DNA from: Lactifluus volemus
Taxonomy: Eukaryota > Basidiomycota > Agaricomycetes > Russulales > Russulaceae
Assembly: GCA_022376515.1 (NCBI GenBank)
Contig: WTXI01000277.1
Span: 1 to 47,705, forward strand
DNA: 47,705 nucleotides
Reading direction: 5' to 3'
The first letter of the stretch is position 1; each line of letters opens with the position of its first letter. The translations under genes were made by a program, and so were the position numbers. Positions 1 through 11,394 of this stretch are shown here, one piece after another. The notes below the pieces were generated by a model, which did no database searches, was not told the DNA's origin, and was given only the letters and a program-made list of their open reading frames with translations.

Positions 1-373
1 ATCAGAGGACAAGATGCACGACAACGACGTCAGCCCAGGGACACCTCTTTGCATTCTGCGGGCTCGGGTGCGTCTAGCCGGAAGCGGAGCGGAAGACGGT
101 CTTCAGACGAAGCGGCTGAGGACGACCACTGACGAGGAGATACCTTCACTGTTACTGCGCATGGGAAACGTGGAATGATGTCATTCTCCAGGGCTACGCA
201 GTCGACAGGCGTCGAACTCAAAGTCCTCACCGGCGCTCCAAGCTCAATCCTCGGATTCTTCAAGGCGGATATCCACCTGGAGGGTCCCCCGAGTTTTCGC
301 TAGGGCTCAGTATCAAAGGGCTGCGCGGTTACATTCACATTCTCTGCTTAAAAGGAAGGGGAATGGGACGTAG
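1..373 (+). pseudogene. API5-like gene, C-terminal fragment (P0)
   Basis: This is the 3' end of an API5-like gene that starts upstream of the window. It matches the tails of five similar copies, most closely 13066-13438. The tail has a low-complexity Ser/Pro/Arg region, a basic QTKRLRT-like stretch, a TPSLLLRM-like motif (LLLRM is encoded near 157-171) and a final SLL(E/K)R-type motif before the TAG at 371-373. A short intron ending in TTTTCGCTAG near 301 would join the last exon, giving a terminus like GLSIKGAA...SLLERI. That last reading rests on comparison with the copy at 26636-26830. The fragment has frameshifts relative to its sister copies. Because the gene is cut by the window edge, the state of its N-terminal half is unknown. 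Confidence 0.5.
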
Positions 374-1085
374 GAGGATTCGTCAGTGATTCATTCAGGG
401 TCCTACAGCGGAACGGATCTTCATCGTATACGGGACTATGTGGTATCTCTTGCTTCTTTATTCCGTGCTGTGTGCCTTCTGCTGTTTGTATACCACGATT
501 TATCAACAATTGGTTGAGATTTTGCTTCAACCTCGCGAGCATCCCTCACAAACCAACATACGGTACATCCGCATCCACGTCCACGTGCCAAAATCCCGAA
601 TTATTCTTACCAGTGTGCGAGTCGGTTGTGCATATATCCAAAATTTAAATGCGCGACGCGGATAACTTACAAGCTTACCGCACTGCTTTCCGTTGGCTAC
701 TACGTTTACGAATGTCATCACCCTCACAGAAAAAGTGCCGTGTAATGGAGATGGCATTGACTCCGAGTCGGATATACATCACAATGCATTCGTGGTAATC
801 TTATTTGTTTTGGTTGAAGCTTTTCTTGTGAAAGATTTCTACCTCGGAAATATTCCGATCAGCGCTACCGTGACCCCACACTTAGCCGACTCTGGTCCGC
901 AATGTCCAGAATTTCCGCGCTATATCGACAAATGACCTCGATTTCCGCTCAACATCCGAAAGAACAGGCTTGTACGGTTTACGTCGGAGACCGGGAAGAC
1001 AGTTGACAAAAAAGAGTCGATGAGCATTGAGAGGTTTCCCATTTTTCGGTTCCCCACGGAACTAAGTTATAGTAAAACGGGTCTA
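374..1085. repeat. Orphan receptor 5'-flank block
   Basis: This block matches the sequence that precedes the receptors (3698-4290, 16783-17395, 26831-27485) and is almost identical to 13439-14150. Shared landmarks are GTATACGGGACTA near 429, ATCAACAATTGGTTGAGAT near 505, GTTGTGCATATATCC near 628, a TATCGACAAATGACC stretch near 922 and GAGAGGTTTCCCATTTTT near 1029. No receptor follows it. Short ORFs here are not conserved in frame between copies, so I treat it as noncoding, probably a duplicated promoter and intergenic region. Confidence 0.6.
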
Positions 1086-1089
1086 GCCG

Positions 1090-1405
1090 ATGACGAAGGC
1101 ACGTCCTTCATCGGACTCCTCTGGCCTTCCGCGGCCAATCTCTCATCCTCCTCAGCATCCAGAAACTCCTCCCAAATCGGCAATACACTCCAACAGTTTG
1201 AGGGACAATGTCAATCTTCAAATTGAGGCCTGCAGCTGCAAGACACGAGTCGATGAACCCGAGGGTGGGGCCGATCTTGAGATGGAGATAGCCAACTACG
1301 ATTAGGGGCATGCACGTTGACATGTACATAGTATCACAATCGGTAGGTATGGTTGTGATGACCAGTATATAGTTGAGGACCGTCTAGAGATCGATCGCAG
1401 TTTGA
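1090..1405. repeat. Dispersed intergenic module, copy 1
   Basis: This is one of at least six related stretches, at about 1090-1405, 11100-11340, 14200-14515, 24230-24480, 35720-35965 and 37680-37990. Shared landmarks are a run like CAATCTT...GAGGCCTG, an ACACGAGTCGATGAAC motif, a GGTGGGGCCG stretch and a downstream GATCGCAGTT motif. On the minus strand it reads as a 73-codon ORF (1108-1329) whose counterparts at 14218-14439 and 24180-24443 keep only parts of the same peptide. It usually lies upstream of an API5-like copy, so it may be that gene's 5' flank or the remains of a minus-strand exon. The function is unknown. Confidence 0.45.
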
Positions 1406-1428
1406 GAGTCGATATGATCAGTCAGAGC

Positions 1429-1540
1429 ATGCTCCACTGCAGCTCGAGGTCACTGGTACGTATCAAATCTCTTATCAGTTCTCAGGGCTTCCTCGCCTCA
1501 AAGACTTCCCGGGGAAAGAGACATGAAACCGGAACGGAAA
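1429..1540 (+). pseudogene. Receptor C2 start fragment fused to API5-like gene
   Basis: The start codon at 1429 opens a sequence that matches the receptor C2 start (MLQLEVT followed by a GTAYGTAT donor), with a small change here. In the sister copy at 14539 it reads exactly MLQLEVTG. After an intron-like stretch ending near TTCTCAG comes sequence resembling the receptor's second exon: CCTCGCCTCAAAG...CCCGGGGAAAGAGA against CCTCCTCTGAAATCC...CCCGGGAAAGAGAG. It then runs straight into API5-like coding sequence. The simplest reading is the 5' end of a lost receptor joined to the API5-like gene. Chance similarity is unlikely because start, donor and exon 2 all match in order. Confidence 0.5.
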
Positions 1541-3697
1541 CTGCCGAGTTGTTTGGTCGCGCTGAGCGACGTTCACCGGGTAAATTAGCCTTAGAGCAGG
1601 CGATGAAACTTGTTCATTCTCCACACACATCTCTCAAATGCCTGGCGGCGATGAATATTGCCAACTTTTTCAAGGCGTTTCCTGACATCGAGGAAAATGC
1701 TATCAACGCTATATTTGACCTTTGTGAAGACCATCATCCAGATGTTCGTCGCTCGCCTCACGCTATCGCAAGAAACCTGATTTCCCCCTCCACGCTTCAT
1801 CTCCTGGATGCGAATTGAAGGATACAAAGCTATCGTTCGAATGTCATAGGAGCAGCCTATAAGGGTAGAGAGGAACGTGGACGTCTTGGTGCAGTTACTT
1901 CAGAGCGGTGGGTGCCACATTCTCCTAGTTTTCTTTTTGCCTTCCGACGGAAAAGAATTGCCATCTTATTCATCAACGATTCCCTCTTCCCTCCTTCTTT
2001 CCCTTTCCTTTTGTTATTTTCCTTCTTCATCAGATGAACCCGCAGAGGTTGCGGTAGTCAAGACTGCGCCTATCCAGCACCTCGAATTGGACTCCAAGAT
2101 TACGCTGAGCGTTCTCTGCGATCGAATCGTCCCCCCAGACGAACCCATGGAAGGCGAGGTCAAGGTCACTTGCCATGCTGATCGTGGCGTTCCTCGCAGA
2201 AGAAGCGCGGAGGCCCCTTCTGACGAAGTTGCAGGGCCGAGGGAACATCTGCGCGGAGCAAGAACAAGCGCAGATAGACACCCTCCTCAAGGTGAGAGAG
2301 ATCCTTTGTCCCTGATCAACTCGCTTCTGGCGCTGACGAATGAGATACGGGGGTTTCGCGCAGGCGGTGTCCAAATTTGGTGGCGCCGACGCCTCAATAT
2401 TACATGGGTCATTTTGATGTTCCTGCCCTCCTTTAAAAGTGGCTCGACGCATCAACGAGCTGGTGCAAGTGTTACGTGCGCAAGCTATGTCTTCGCTCAG
2501 GGAGGACCTCCCGCCGAGGCGGATCCCCGCGAGCCTGGAGCGGGCCCGCTTCGAGGTACTGTGCGACTTTGTGTGCCACGAAAAGGGCGTGTCGGACCCT
2601 GTCCAGCTCTTGCGCTTCTACTGCACATCGTCTCATGGGGAAAATGACGCTCGGGCGACTGTCTGAAGATGCGCGATTGTTCTTCATCTTCATCTCGCGC
2701 ATGCTCTCGCGGCTTGCAGCCACCAGAAGAGTCGAGAGTCTGCTGAACTCGCCTCGATGCAGCGTCAGGTCGTGGACGCATTGACCGTCACCCTTCCGGT
2801 ACGTTGGTCCGGGACAGCCTGCCCGTCGTCACCACCTCTCATTTTCCATTATTTGCGACGCAGACTTTCGTTCGAATAGCCGCGTCAGATGCGCAAGTGT
2901 GGCGGTTGTGCGAAATATTCTTGCGAACGTATCAGCAGGGGTGGACCGTGACCTTTTCTTTTTCTTTTCTTTTGCTCGGTGTCCAGAGCAAGGAAGAGCA
3001 AAAAAATTGGAACATTTCTGCTCCCCTCCACTCGGTTCTGGTAGAGATTTCTCACCTCGCTGATGAAAGGCTGACCCCAGAGTCCAAACGAGCAGGGGAT
3101 CTCAGCAGTGTCAGTTCTTTTCTTTTTTGTCCTGGCCTCACTCACCAGTTGGTTGCTAGTCGTTGATCCACAGTCCCCAACCGTCCTCGCTTCCTCTAAA
3201 ACCATTGCCGTCGCCACTCCCAATTCCAGATATCCACCTACCTGCTGACGTAATCCTGAACAAACGAAAAGCGGATGGAATCAACTGTACCGCAAGAACG
3301 GGAGGGAATGCAGAGGCTATCTATCAGAGGGCAACATGCATGGCAACGATGGCAGCGCAGGGATTCGTTCTCTTTGCATTCTGCGGGCTCTGGTGCGGCT
3401 AGCCCCGGAAGCGGAGGGGAAGACGGCCTTCAGACGAAGTGGCTGAGGACGACCACTGACGAGGAGACACCATCACTGTTACTGCGCATGGGAAATGTGC
3501 AACGTCTTTCACCAGGGCCGCGCGGTTGACAGGCGTCGAACTCAAAGTCCTCACCGGCGCTTCAAGCTCAGTCCTCGGATTCGCCGAGGCATCCACCTGG
3601 AGGGTCCCCCGAATTTTCGCTAGGGCTCAGTATCAAAGTCGCTGCGCGGTTGCACTCACATTCTCTGCTTGAAAGGATACAGGGGAACGGGACGTGA
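1540..3697 (+). pseudogene. API5-like HEAT-repeat gene, broken (P1)
   Basis: This copy resembles apoptosis inhibitory protein 5 (API5/AAC-11), a nuclear HEAT/ARM-repeat protein that suppresses apoptosis. The best evidence is at about 1600-1740, which encodes a stretch containing SLKCLAAMNIANFFKAFPDI and then AINAIFDLCED, matching the conserved first API5 repeats. After an intron (GTTCGT...CTCCTAG) the frame continues with RIEGYKAIVRMS and NVDVLVQLLQS. The next exon starts near 2035 (DEPAEVAVVKTA) and runs to DTLLK before a GTGAGAG donor near 2295. Later pieces include LREDLPPRRIPASLE near 2497-2541 and the tail to the TGA at 3695-3697. It has an in-frame TAG at 1847-1849 and later frame breaks. 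P3 lacks that TAG. The API5 call is fairly firm for the N-terminal half and weaker beyond it. Confidence 0.65.
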
Positions 3698-4637
3698 GAG
3701 GATTCGTTAATGATTCGTTCAGGGTCCTACAGGGGAGCGCATCGTCATCGTATACGGGACTACGTAGTTGGTGTCATGCACCGATTGTATTTATATCTCT
3801 TGCCTTTTTATTCCTTGCTGTGTACCTTCTGCTGCTTGTAGATACAGTATAGTAAACCAACAATTGGTTGAGATTATCCTCATCCACCTCGTTCTAAAAT
3901 CCCGAATTCAATCCTTCCCAGTGAGCGAGTCCGCCGAGTCGGTTGTGCATATATCCAAATTTCAAACGCGCGACGCGAACGACTCGGACTTGAAGCTTGA
4001 AGCTTACGAGCTTACACGTTCCGTTGGCTATTACGCATGTTTGCGAATGTCATCATCCTCACAGACAAAGTCTCGCGTAATGATCTTAGTTGCTTTTGTT
4101 GAAGCTTGTCTTGTGAAAACTTACCTCGGGAGATTTTCCGATCAACGCTACCCACAATGTCCAGAACTTCCGCGCTATATTGACAAATGACCTAGATGTG
4201 CGCTCAACATCCGAGGGAACAGGCTTGTATAGTCTAAGTCGGAGGCCGGGAAGACAGTAGACAAAAAAAGAATCGATAGACCTTACGGTACAGTACTACT
4301 CACCACCGGCCACATCACTAGCCGCTTTTTTTCTCACCGTTGTTTGGTTGTTTGTTCCCAATCGCGAAGCGCCCCTCACGAAACGTGGACACCTAGTGCA
4401 CACACACCAGTAGTTATCCTCAATCTCAACTTCTCACTTCGATCTACGATGTCTCTCGCACAACCAAATTCGTATGTCAAAGTCTCTCACACCCGATCTC
4501 CCCCGATGTTAACCATTACTGCAGACCAGATCCTCAAATATCCGGAATCGGGTACATCATTTACTTCCATTTCATTTCGATATCTGCTCACAAAACTGCC
4601 TTTGATCAGCGATCAAGTCGGCGAAACACCACCGAAC
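3698..4637 (+). promoter_or_regulatory. Conserved 5' flank of NLR1
   Basis: About 940 bp with no supported gene. It is shared by all four receptors up to the start codon, with a replaced middle part in NLR4. A conserved pyrimidine-rich stretch with TCACCGTTGTTTGGTTGTTTGTTCCC lies near 4334-4359. An ATG at 4449 in the context GATCTACGATGTCTCTCGC is conserved in all copies. In NLR1 and NLR2 it is in frame with the C2 domain; in NLR3 and NLR4 it is not. The promoter therefore probably lies here, but I cannot place a TATA box or transcription start. Confidence 0.4.
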
Positions 4638-7600
4638 ATGCTCCAGCTCGAAGTGACTAGTATGTATATATAGTGATGCTGCTCTGATAAGTACTGAACT
4701 CTTTCCTTTGTCAGTCCTCCGGGCACACAATCTCCCTCCTCTGAAATCCCTCCCCGGGAAAGAGAGACGGTTTTACGTTACTTTGACCAGCGGGGAGAAA
4801 TCATGGCAGACCCGATCTATACAAAGCGTGGCTCAGCACGTCGAATGGAACGAGAAAGTCGACACATTGTGAGAAATGTGGAATTTGCGTTTCAACGTCC
4901 AACTGACTCCGGTGCAGTGCCATACAACCTCTCTCTCGTATAATGGTGTCTCTTTTTGCGAAGAGGACCATGCGGAAAGACATGCTTCTCGGGCAGGAGG
5001 AGATAATCTGTGAAGCACGACGCGGTTCGTCTATTTCTCCGAATCCTTACTCATGCATCTTGCTGAGCGTCCTACATGTAGAGCTTGAGATTATTTTCAG
5101 AGGTGCTGATGGAGCTAGTAGAAACTCAACGAAGCCGGATACACTCTTGACGATCATCGTATCTACGAAAGCGAGTCCCGCTCTAACTACGGCAGTCAAT
5201 ACATCGAATCCTGTGACAACAGCGTTGGACGATTTGCTTGCTGAAGGAGGTGTTGTACGTCCTATTATCAAATTCAATTATGATGCCAGGCAACCCACGG
5301 CAGTTGCCGCCTCACTTTCTCCTTTATTTCAGGCACATGGCGTTCCAGTTCCCACTGAGGGCGACACCCCTGTGAGACCGGCAGTAGGCAGCCAGGCAGA
5401 GATATCACGTACTCTTGGTCGTGCCGAGGAAGCCACGGAGGCTATGGGTACGATCAAAGCATGGAAGACAGCCATTGGTGTTCTCAAGCAAGTCATGGAC
5501 ACTGTCGACCCAATCGCTGATGTATGGCTAACATCGTCATGGTTTTTGCGTATCCCTTGCTAAACTAACTTGTTCTGTTCAGTTGTTCCCGCATGCAAAG
5601 TTAGCATGGAAATTGCTCTCAATGATTCCTGAGGTTTGTCCCCGTGCTCTGTCGGAGGATATCCATAGTTCAACATTGTATTCACCTACTGTCAGACTTT
5701 GTTACTCCAGTTGAAGCGTGACGACAACGTCAGAACACTGCTTCAGGCAATTCTGGATGGGTTTGACTTTGTGAAGAAGGCGGACGTTTTGAGGAACATG
5801 GACCCGGAGTCTACGCAACCGAAGATCCTGGATGAGATGCTGGAGTGTGTCTCGGAATGTGCCAAATTTATCATATCGTATGCGAAGGATGTGCAAGTCG
5901 GTACGTCGTCCTGGCCTCGTTGTGGTGCTTCATAATAAAGATTTGATTTAGGAAAGCGGACGTTGAAGAATGTGGTTCGCCAGGTTGACGGGAAGATTGA
6001 TGAGTACCGCACGAACCTTGCTCGACTACGAGATAATTTTCTCGCGGGTACTGCTGTTATCGCTGGGGGTGCTGTGCTGGAACATGGTGTGTACTCCTGA
6101 TGGACTTGATCGTCGAATGGTGGATCTGATGAAGGAGACATAGAACTGGACGCAACAATCAGAGAATTGCCTTATAAAGGAGGCTGGCGATTTGGGGATG
6201 ACAGGCGCTGTCTTCCAGGCACACGAGAAGACTTCTTGGACCATATCATCACTGGGTCGAGAATCGAGAATCTGAACGCGGGCTCGTGCTCCTGGCCAGG
6301 CCGGCACAGGAAAGTCATCGATTGCACATGAAGTTGCCCGTCGGTTAGACAACAAGCATCTCGGCTCTTACTTTGCTTTTCTACGGAAGGAGGGCTCCAA
6401 GGACGAGGCTCACCAGCTCTTCACGACGCTCGCTCGCGATCTCTCCAATCGCTATCCTCCCTTCAAACTCGCCCTCGGGAGGGTGCTCAAGAATGATCCA
6501 TCTCTTTGTAGTACTCGACACTATCATACACTTTTCGAACGCCTCCTCCTTGAACCAGTCAAGAACCTTCAACTTGGGGGTCCAATTTTGATTGTGATCG
6601 ATGCGTTGGACGAGAGCGGTGACGCAACTGGCCAAAGCGGATTACACAATTTCTTGCTGAACATCTCTCCGAGTTGCCTTCGAACTTTCGCATCCTCATC
6701 ACCTCGAGGCCGGAAATAGAATCGAACAGTATTTGGTAAACGCTGTCCGTGCGCACCCTCTACATGGACGATCACAAACTGGCTGCCAAGACGGAGCAAG
6801 ATATTCGCTTATATCTCGAGAACGAGCTCCCCTTGGATTTGTTCAAGCGACATGGTGTCAAACTGGCAAGGCGGCGGAAGGGTTGTTTCAGTGGGCAGCC
6901 GTTGCATGCGGGTGATAAATAATCCTCCTCCTAGCTTTGGATTTAACAGGAAAAGGTGATACAGCGTCTGTTGGGACACTCACGAGGTCGCGATGGACGG
7001 GATCCGTTGGACCAGCTTTACAGAGAAGTCCTGGAAGGATACTTCGAACCGGTTGCAGCACGGACTCTATTTCGGTCTGTGATGGGACAGCTTTTCGCTG
7101 CGATGATGCCGCTTTCCATCCGTTCATTGACTATTCTGCGACAACATGCACCCAAGGATGATCCGATCCCGAGGACTCTGATACAGAAGATTCTGATCCC
7201 GAGGATTCTGATTGCGTTGTTGAGATGCTCCGTCACCTTGGCTCACTGCTCAGTAACGTGACCTCATCCGACGACACCCTCCCGATCGTTCCTCTCCACA
7301 CCTCATTTCGTGACTTCCTTGCCAATGAGAGGAGTGGGATATTTCATATCGACCTTGGCAGGGCTCACCGTCAGTTGGCACATTCGTGTCTTGGATTAAT
7401 GCTCAATGACCTCAAATTCAACATTTGCAAACTGGAATCGTCATACCTTGCCAACAGGGACGTACCAGATCTGATCTCGAATTGCCAAATATATTCCACC
7501 TGCTCTATCATATGCGTGCGTTTTCTGGGGCGATCATTTAGAGCGCCTTGGTATCGAACAGGACCTCTTTCCAAAACTTGGATTGCTATTCGAGACAAGA

Positions 7601-10108
7601 TTCCTTTTTTGGCTGGAAGTCCTGAGCATCAAGAACAGTGTCGGTCTTGCATCACGAGCATTGGGATCTCTGAACACATGGTTGCGGTCTGATCAGCGGA
7701 AGGTAGGCGGCTCTTATCATGTTACGCCGCATGTAGTAATTATTGGGTACAGCAATCATTCCAACCAGAGGTTGAGAATCTATTCTCCTTTGTGGATGAT
7801 GCGTTTGCTTTCGTGCGATATTTCGGGATGGCAATATCAAGAAGCGTCCCGCATATATATATATCTGCTCTCCCTTTCGCGCCATCCTCTTCCCGCATCG
7901 TCGAGTGCCATCTTCACCAATTCCCCCACACATTGTTTTTGAAACAAGGACAGTTGTCTGATTGGCCAGCATTGGAAATGACGATTAAAGCACACGACGG
8001 ACCAGTCGAATCTGTTGTATTCTCTCCAGATGGGCAACGGATCGCATCAGCCTCGCGAGATCGCACGATTCGGTGTGGGATGCTACAACAGGGGAAATTG
8101 TAGCGGGTCCGTTTACCGGACATACCGATTCCGTCTACTGTGTCGCATTCTCGCCAGACGGGAAACGCATCGCCTCGGCCTCGCAGGACCGCACGATTCG
8201 GGTGTGGGATGCCGCAACAGGAGAGGTCGTAGCGGGCCATTTACTGGACATACAGGTTCGGTCAGATGCGTGGCATTCTCACCGAACGGACAGCACATCG
8301 CCTCGGCCTCGGACGATCACACGATTCGTGTTTGGGATGCCGCAACTGGAGAGGTCGTAGCAGGCCCATTTATTGGACACATCGACGTGGTCTTCTGTGT
8401 TGCATTCTCAACAGACGGGCAATGTATCGCCTCTGCCTCTAAGATTGCACGATTCGCATGTGGGATGCTGCAACCGGGGAGGTCGTAGCGGGCCCGTTTA
8501 CTGGACACACTGAACTGGTTTACTGTGTTGTATTCTCACCGGATGGGAAGCACGTCGCTTCGGCCTCGTACGATCGCACGATTCGTGTGTGGGATTCCGC
8601 AACAGGAGAGGTCGTAGCAGGCCCATTTACTGGACACACCGGTCCTATCTTTCTATTGCATTCTCACCAGACGGGCAAAGCATCACCTCCGCCTCGGAGA
8701 TCGCACGATTTGCATGTGGGACTCGGCAACAGGGCAGATCGTAGCAGGGCCATTCACTGGACATACCAGCTCGATATTTTCTATTGCACTTTCGCCGGAC
8801 GGGCAGCGCATTGCCTCGGCCTCGTACGATCACACGTTTGCGTGTGGCACCCCAGAAAAGGAGAGGCAAGAGGTTCATTACTGGACATACCCGATCCATC
8901 TTTTCTGTTGCAATATCACAGACGGGCAACGGGTCGCCTCGGCCTCTGCAGATTGCACAGTCTGTGTGTGGGATGCCGCAACAGGAGAGGTTACAGCAGG
9001 CCCGTTTACTGGTCACACCGATTGGGTCATTTCTGTTTCTTTCTCGCCTGAAGGGCAGCGGGTCGCCTCAGCCTCGCGAGATGGCACGATTCGTGTGTGG
9101 GATACTGCAACAGGAAATATTGCAGCGGGCCCATTTACCGGACATACCGATATTATCTACTCTGTTGCATTCTCGCCGGACGGACAACGCATCGCGTCGG
9201 CTCGGAAGATCACACGGTTCGTGTGTGGGATGCCATAACGGGAGAGGTTGTAGTGGGCCCTTTACTGGACACACTGAGGGTGTCTGTTCTGTTGCATTCT
9301 CGCCAGACGGGAAACGCATCGCATCTTCCTCGAACGACTGCACGATTCGCGTATGGGATGCTGCGACAGGAGAGGCCGTAGCTGGCCCGTTTACTGGTCA
9401 CACTGGAGGGGTCCAATTTATTGCATTTTCACCAGATGGGCAGAGACTTGCCTCAGCCTCGTTCGATGCACGATTCGTGTGTGGGATTCTGCGTCAGGAC
9501 AAGTACTAGTGGGCCCATTTACTGGACACGGGGGTGTTGTTAGGTCTGTTGGATTCTCACCGGACGGGCGGCGCATTGCTTCTGCCTCGGATGATTGCAC
9601 GATTCGCTTGTGGGATTCTGCAACAGGGGTGGCCATAGCGGGCCCATTTATTGGACACACTGAGTCGGTCCTCTCCGCGTCATTCTCACCAGACGGGCAG
9701 CGGGTCGTTTCGACCTCATATGATCGCACGATTCGCATGTGGGATGCCACAACAAACAGGATTTGTGAGCTCGTCTACCGGACTCACTCATCGACCAACC
9801 TGGTGCGTCCACTCTGAATGGGCAGCTTATCACCTCGACCTTACGAGATCACACGATTCATGTAGGGAAGCCCAGATTGGAAGATGTTGAGAAAGATCAC
9901 TTTATGGACAATTTCCCGATCAATGATGATGGATGGTGTATGGGGAAGATGGAGAACTCCTTTTGTGGATTCCTCCATTCACCGTCCATACCTTCATAAA
10001 GCCAACACAGTCTGGATTGCTGGCAAAGATAGCACGGAGGTAGATCTCTCAAACTTTGTGTATGGATTAAATTGGGCTATGGTATACGTTCATAGTTCAT
10101 CTAAATAG
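4638..10108 (+). pseudogene. C2-NACHT-WD40 NLR-like receptor, many frameshifts (NLR1)
   Basis: This receptor copy has the same exon plan as NLR3. The C2 domain (MLQLEV start, then LPPLKSLPGKERR, QSVAQHVEWNEK, MRKDMLLGQEE) runs from 4638 to about 5285. A helical linker follows with QLFPHAKLAWKLL-type and KIDEYRTNLARLRDNFLAG segments. The NACHT NTPase has Walker A split by deletions near 6250 and 6293, and Walker B ILIVIDALDES near 6585-6617. A WD40 array fills about 7990-9760, and the tail ends at the TAG at 10106-10108. Single-base losses break the frame repeatedly, for example near 6250, 6293, 6649, 6870, 6911, 6954, 8073, 8236, 8450, 8655, 9203 and 9258. The upstream ATG at 4449 is in frame and could extend the protein by 63 residues. 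Most of these deletions are absent from NLR2, so the true gene may be less damaged than this sequence. Confidence 0.75.
7990..9760 (+). repeat. WD40 repeat array of NLR1
   Basis: Tandem repeats of about 129 bp encode 43-residue WD40 blades around the core [15 protein letters not shown]...TIRVWD, linked by [14 protein letters not shown]. The blade order matches the 14 blades of NLR3 and NLR4, but the reading frame is broken many times. The repeats make long artificial ORFs on both strands that should be ignored. Confidence 0.85.
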
Positions 10109-10317
10109 AGTCACATGTATATATGCAAACTCCGATTAGTGTATCGTACGAATTCAGGTAGCGCCAGCAACTCTGTCTGACATATGGCCAGTAGAATCGT
10201 CTTTCGATATTAGGTCAGGTACAGTCATTGCGGTAAACCCCATGGCATCCTAAAAGCAGTTAGATGCTTGTTTTCAGTTTACTAGCTCTCACGGAGAACT
10301 TAGGCCATTCCCAAAAG

Positions 10318-10800
10318 TTAAACTCTTCTCGGAGTGTCGGATGAGCCTGCTTTTTGTCTCTTGCTCTTTCTCTCTGAAGTCGCTAATGGCATCGTGTATT
10401 TCGTCTGAGACATCATTTTCTGGTTTGCAGAAGATACTGCAGCTGTCCAAAGACATCTAGAGATGGAGTGGTGTGTGTACCAAAGATTTATATGCATACA
10501 GTGACCCAACTTTCGTTACGCTGACCAATGCCACATACCCTTCCACTCCCAAGGCTCGGATCTGGTCTGGACTCTGGAAGCCCTGCAGGAAGTAAATGAG
10601 GGGAACAAGGTTCAATACTTAGCCGTCTGGTATATTGATTATTTGAGGGGCGCATTGCACTGCACCCGAGCCAGGTCTTGCCTGTGCATGCAGTTCTGTG
10701 GCCACCTGGTGAACCGTCTGAGGCTGCTCCTCCAACAGGCGTTCTTGACGGTTGCCATAGCATCAGTACGTTGAGGGACGCCGAGTGTTAGTGTCATGGA
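10318..10800 (-). pseudogene. Minus-strand coding remnant downstream of NLR1, unidentified
   Basis: The gene is not recognised. Read on the minus strand, 10740-10560 gives a peptide-like stretch with LLEEQPQTVHQVATEL. After a possible splice site (CCTGCAG near 10585) comes a stretch with ALGVEGYVALVSVTKVGS, then a highly charged C terminus (NDVSDEIHDAISDFRERKSK...) ending at about 10318. Related minus-strand stretches follow every receptor (23435-23880, 33490-33860, 45950-46350). In NLR3 and NLR4 the equivalent frame reads GSGQVW(D/V)IGQLADV. The repeated position tail-to-tail with the receptor suggests a real neighbour gene caught in the duplications. All copies need frame corrections. Confidence 0.35.
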
Positions 10801-11340
10801 GTAGAATTTATGAGTGGACCAGAAATCAAGCTAGGGCGACAGAGAGCATGTATTGTGTAGGAGTCAGTATGACAACTGCAATTTTTATTTTGGACGACAC
10901 GACGATGACATCAGGATTTAACAAACGAGTGGCTAGAGAAGCGGAAGGTAAGAATGGCGGCACCACGCACCTAGCGATCCTCTCCTTCCTACTCTTCCGC
11001 AAAGCCAATCCTTGCTCTTCTAAAGGCTTATCAAACGCGCCATGTGACTCCCAGGTTTCATTGAGATATCGGTGAACGAAGTCTTCTCGGAGCATAGAAA
11101 GTCAAAGTTACGGCCCAGTCAGGCCCATACGTCAAAAATGAGAGCTGTCTCAGACAGCCCATGCGGACGGGATTGCCGTCAGAGACTCGGATGTATGCGG
11201 ATGGTTTGATGGAATTGTCACGTGCAATCTTGAGGCCTTGTTGGACACGAGTCGACGAACCTGGATCACGGGCAAGCACGTTGAGACATACTGTTGAGGA
11301 CCATCTAAATACCGATCGCAGCTCTTCTCTGATCAAGTTT
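10800..11340. repeat. Dispersed intergenic module with minus-strand ORF
   Basis: This stretch is shared with 23890-24480 and 37330-37980. Landmarks are TTGTGTAGGAGTCAGTA near 10853, GGACGACACGACGATGACATCAGG near 10892-10915, AACAAACGAGTGGCTAGAG near 10922 and CACCACGCACCTAGCGATCC near 10960. Minus-strand ORFs of 89 codons (10826-11095) and 92 codons (11058-11336) lie here, but the frame is not kept between copies. No known domain is visible. It is probably intergenic or a decayed exon block. Confidence 0.4.
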
Positions 11341-11394
11341 GAGAAAGGGTGGTACAGTACGTATCATAAAGTAATTAAATCTCTTATCGGACCT

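Noticed and set aside
1877..2647. A 256-codon plus-strand ORF as one continuous protein
   Set aside because: It reads through at least two intron-like segments (pyrimidine-rich stretch ending CATCAG near 2034; GTGAGAG near 2295) and mixes frames of the API5-like exons.
7855..7865. TATATATATAT run near the NACHT-WD40 boundary (also 20961, 31051, 43540)
   Set aside because: It encodes the conserved PHIYISAL peptide in every copy and lies inside the exon, so it is not a promoter element.
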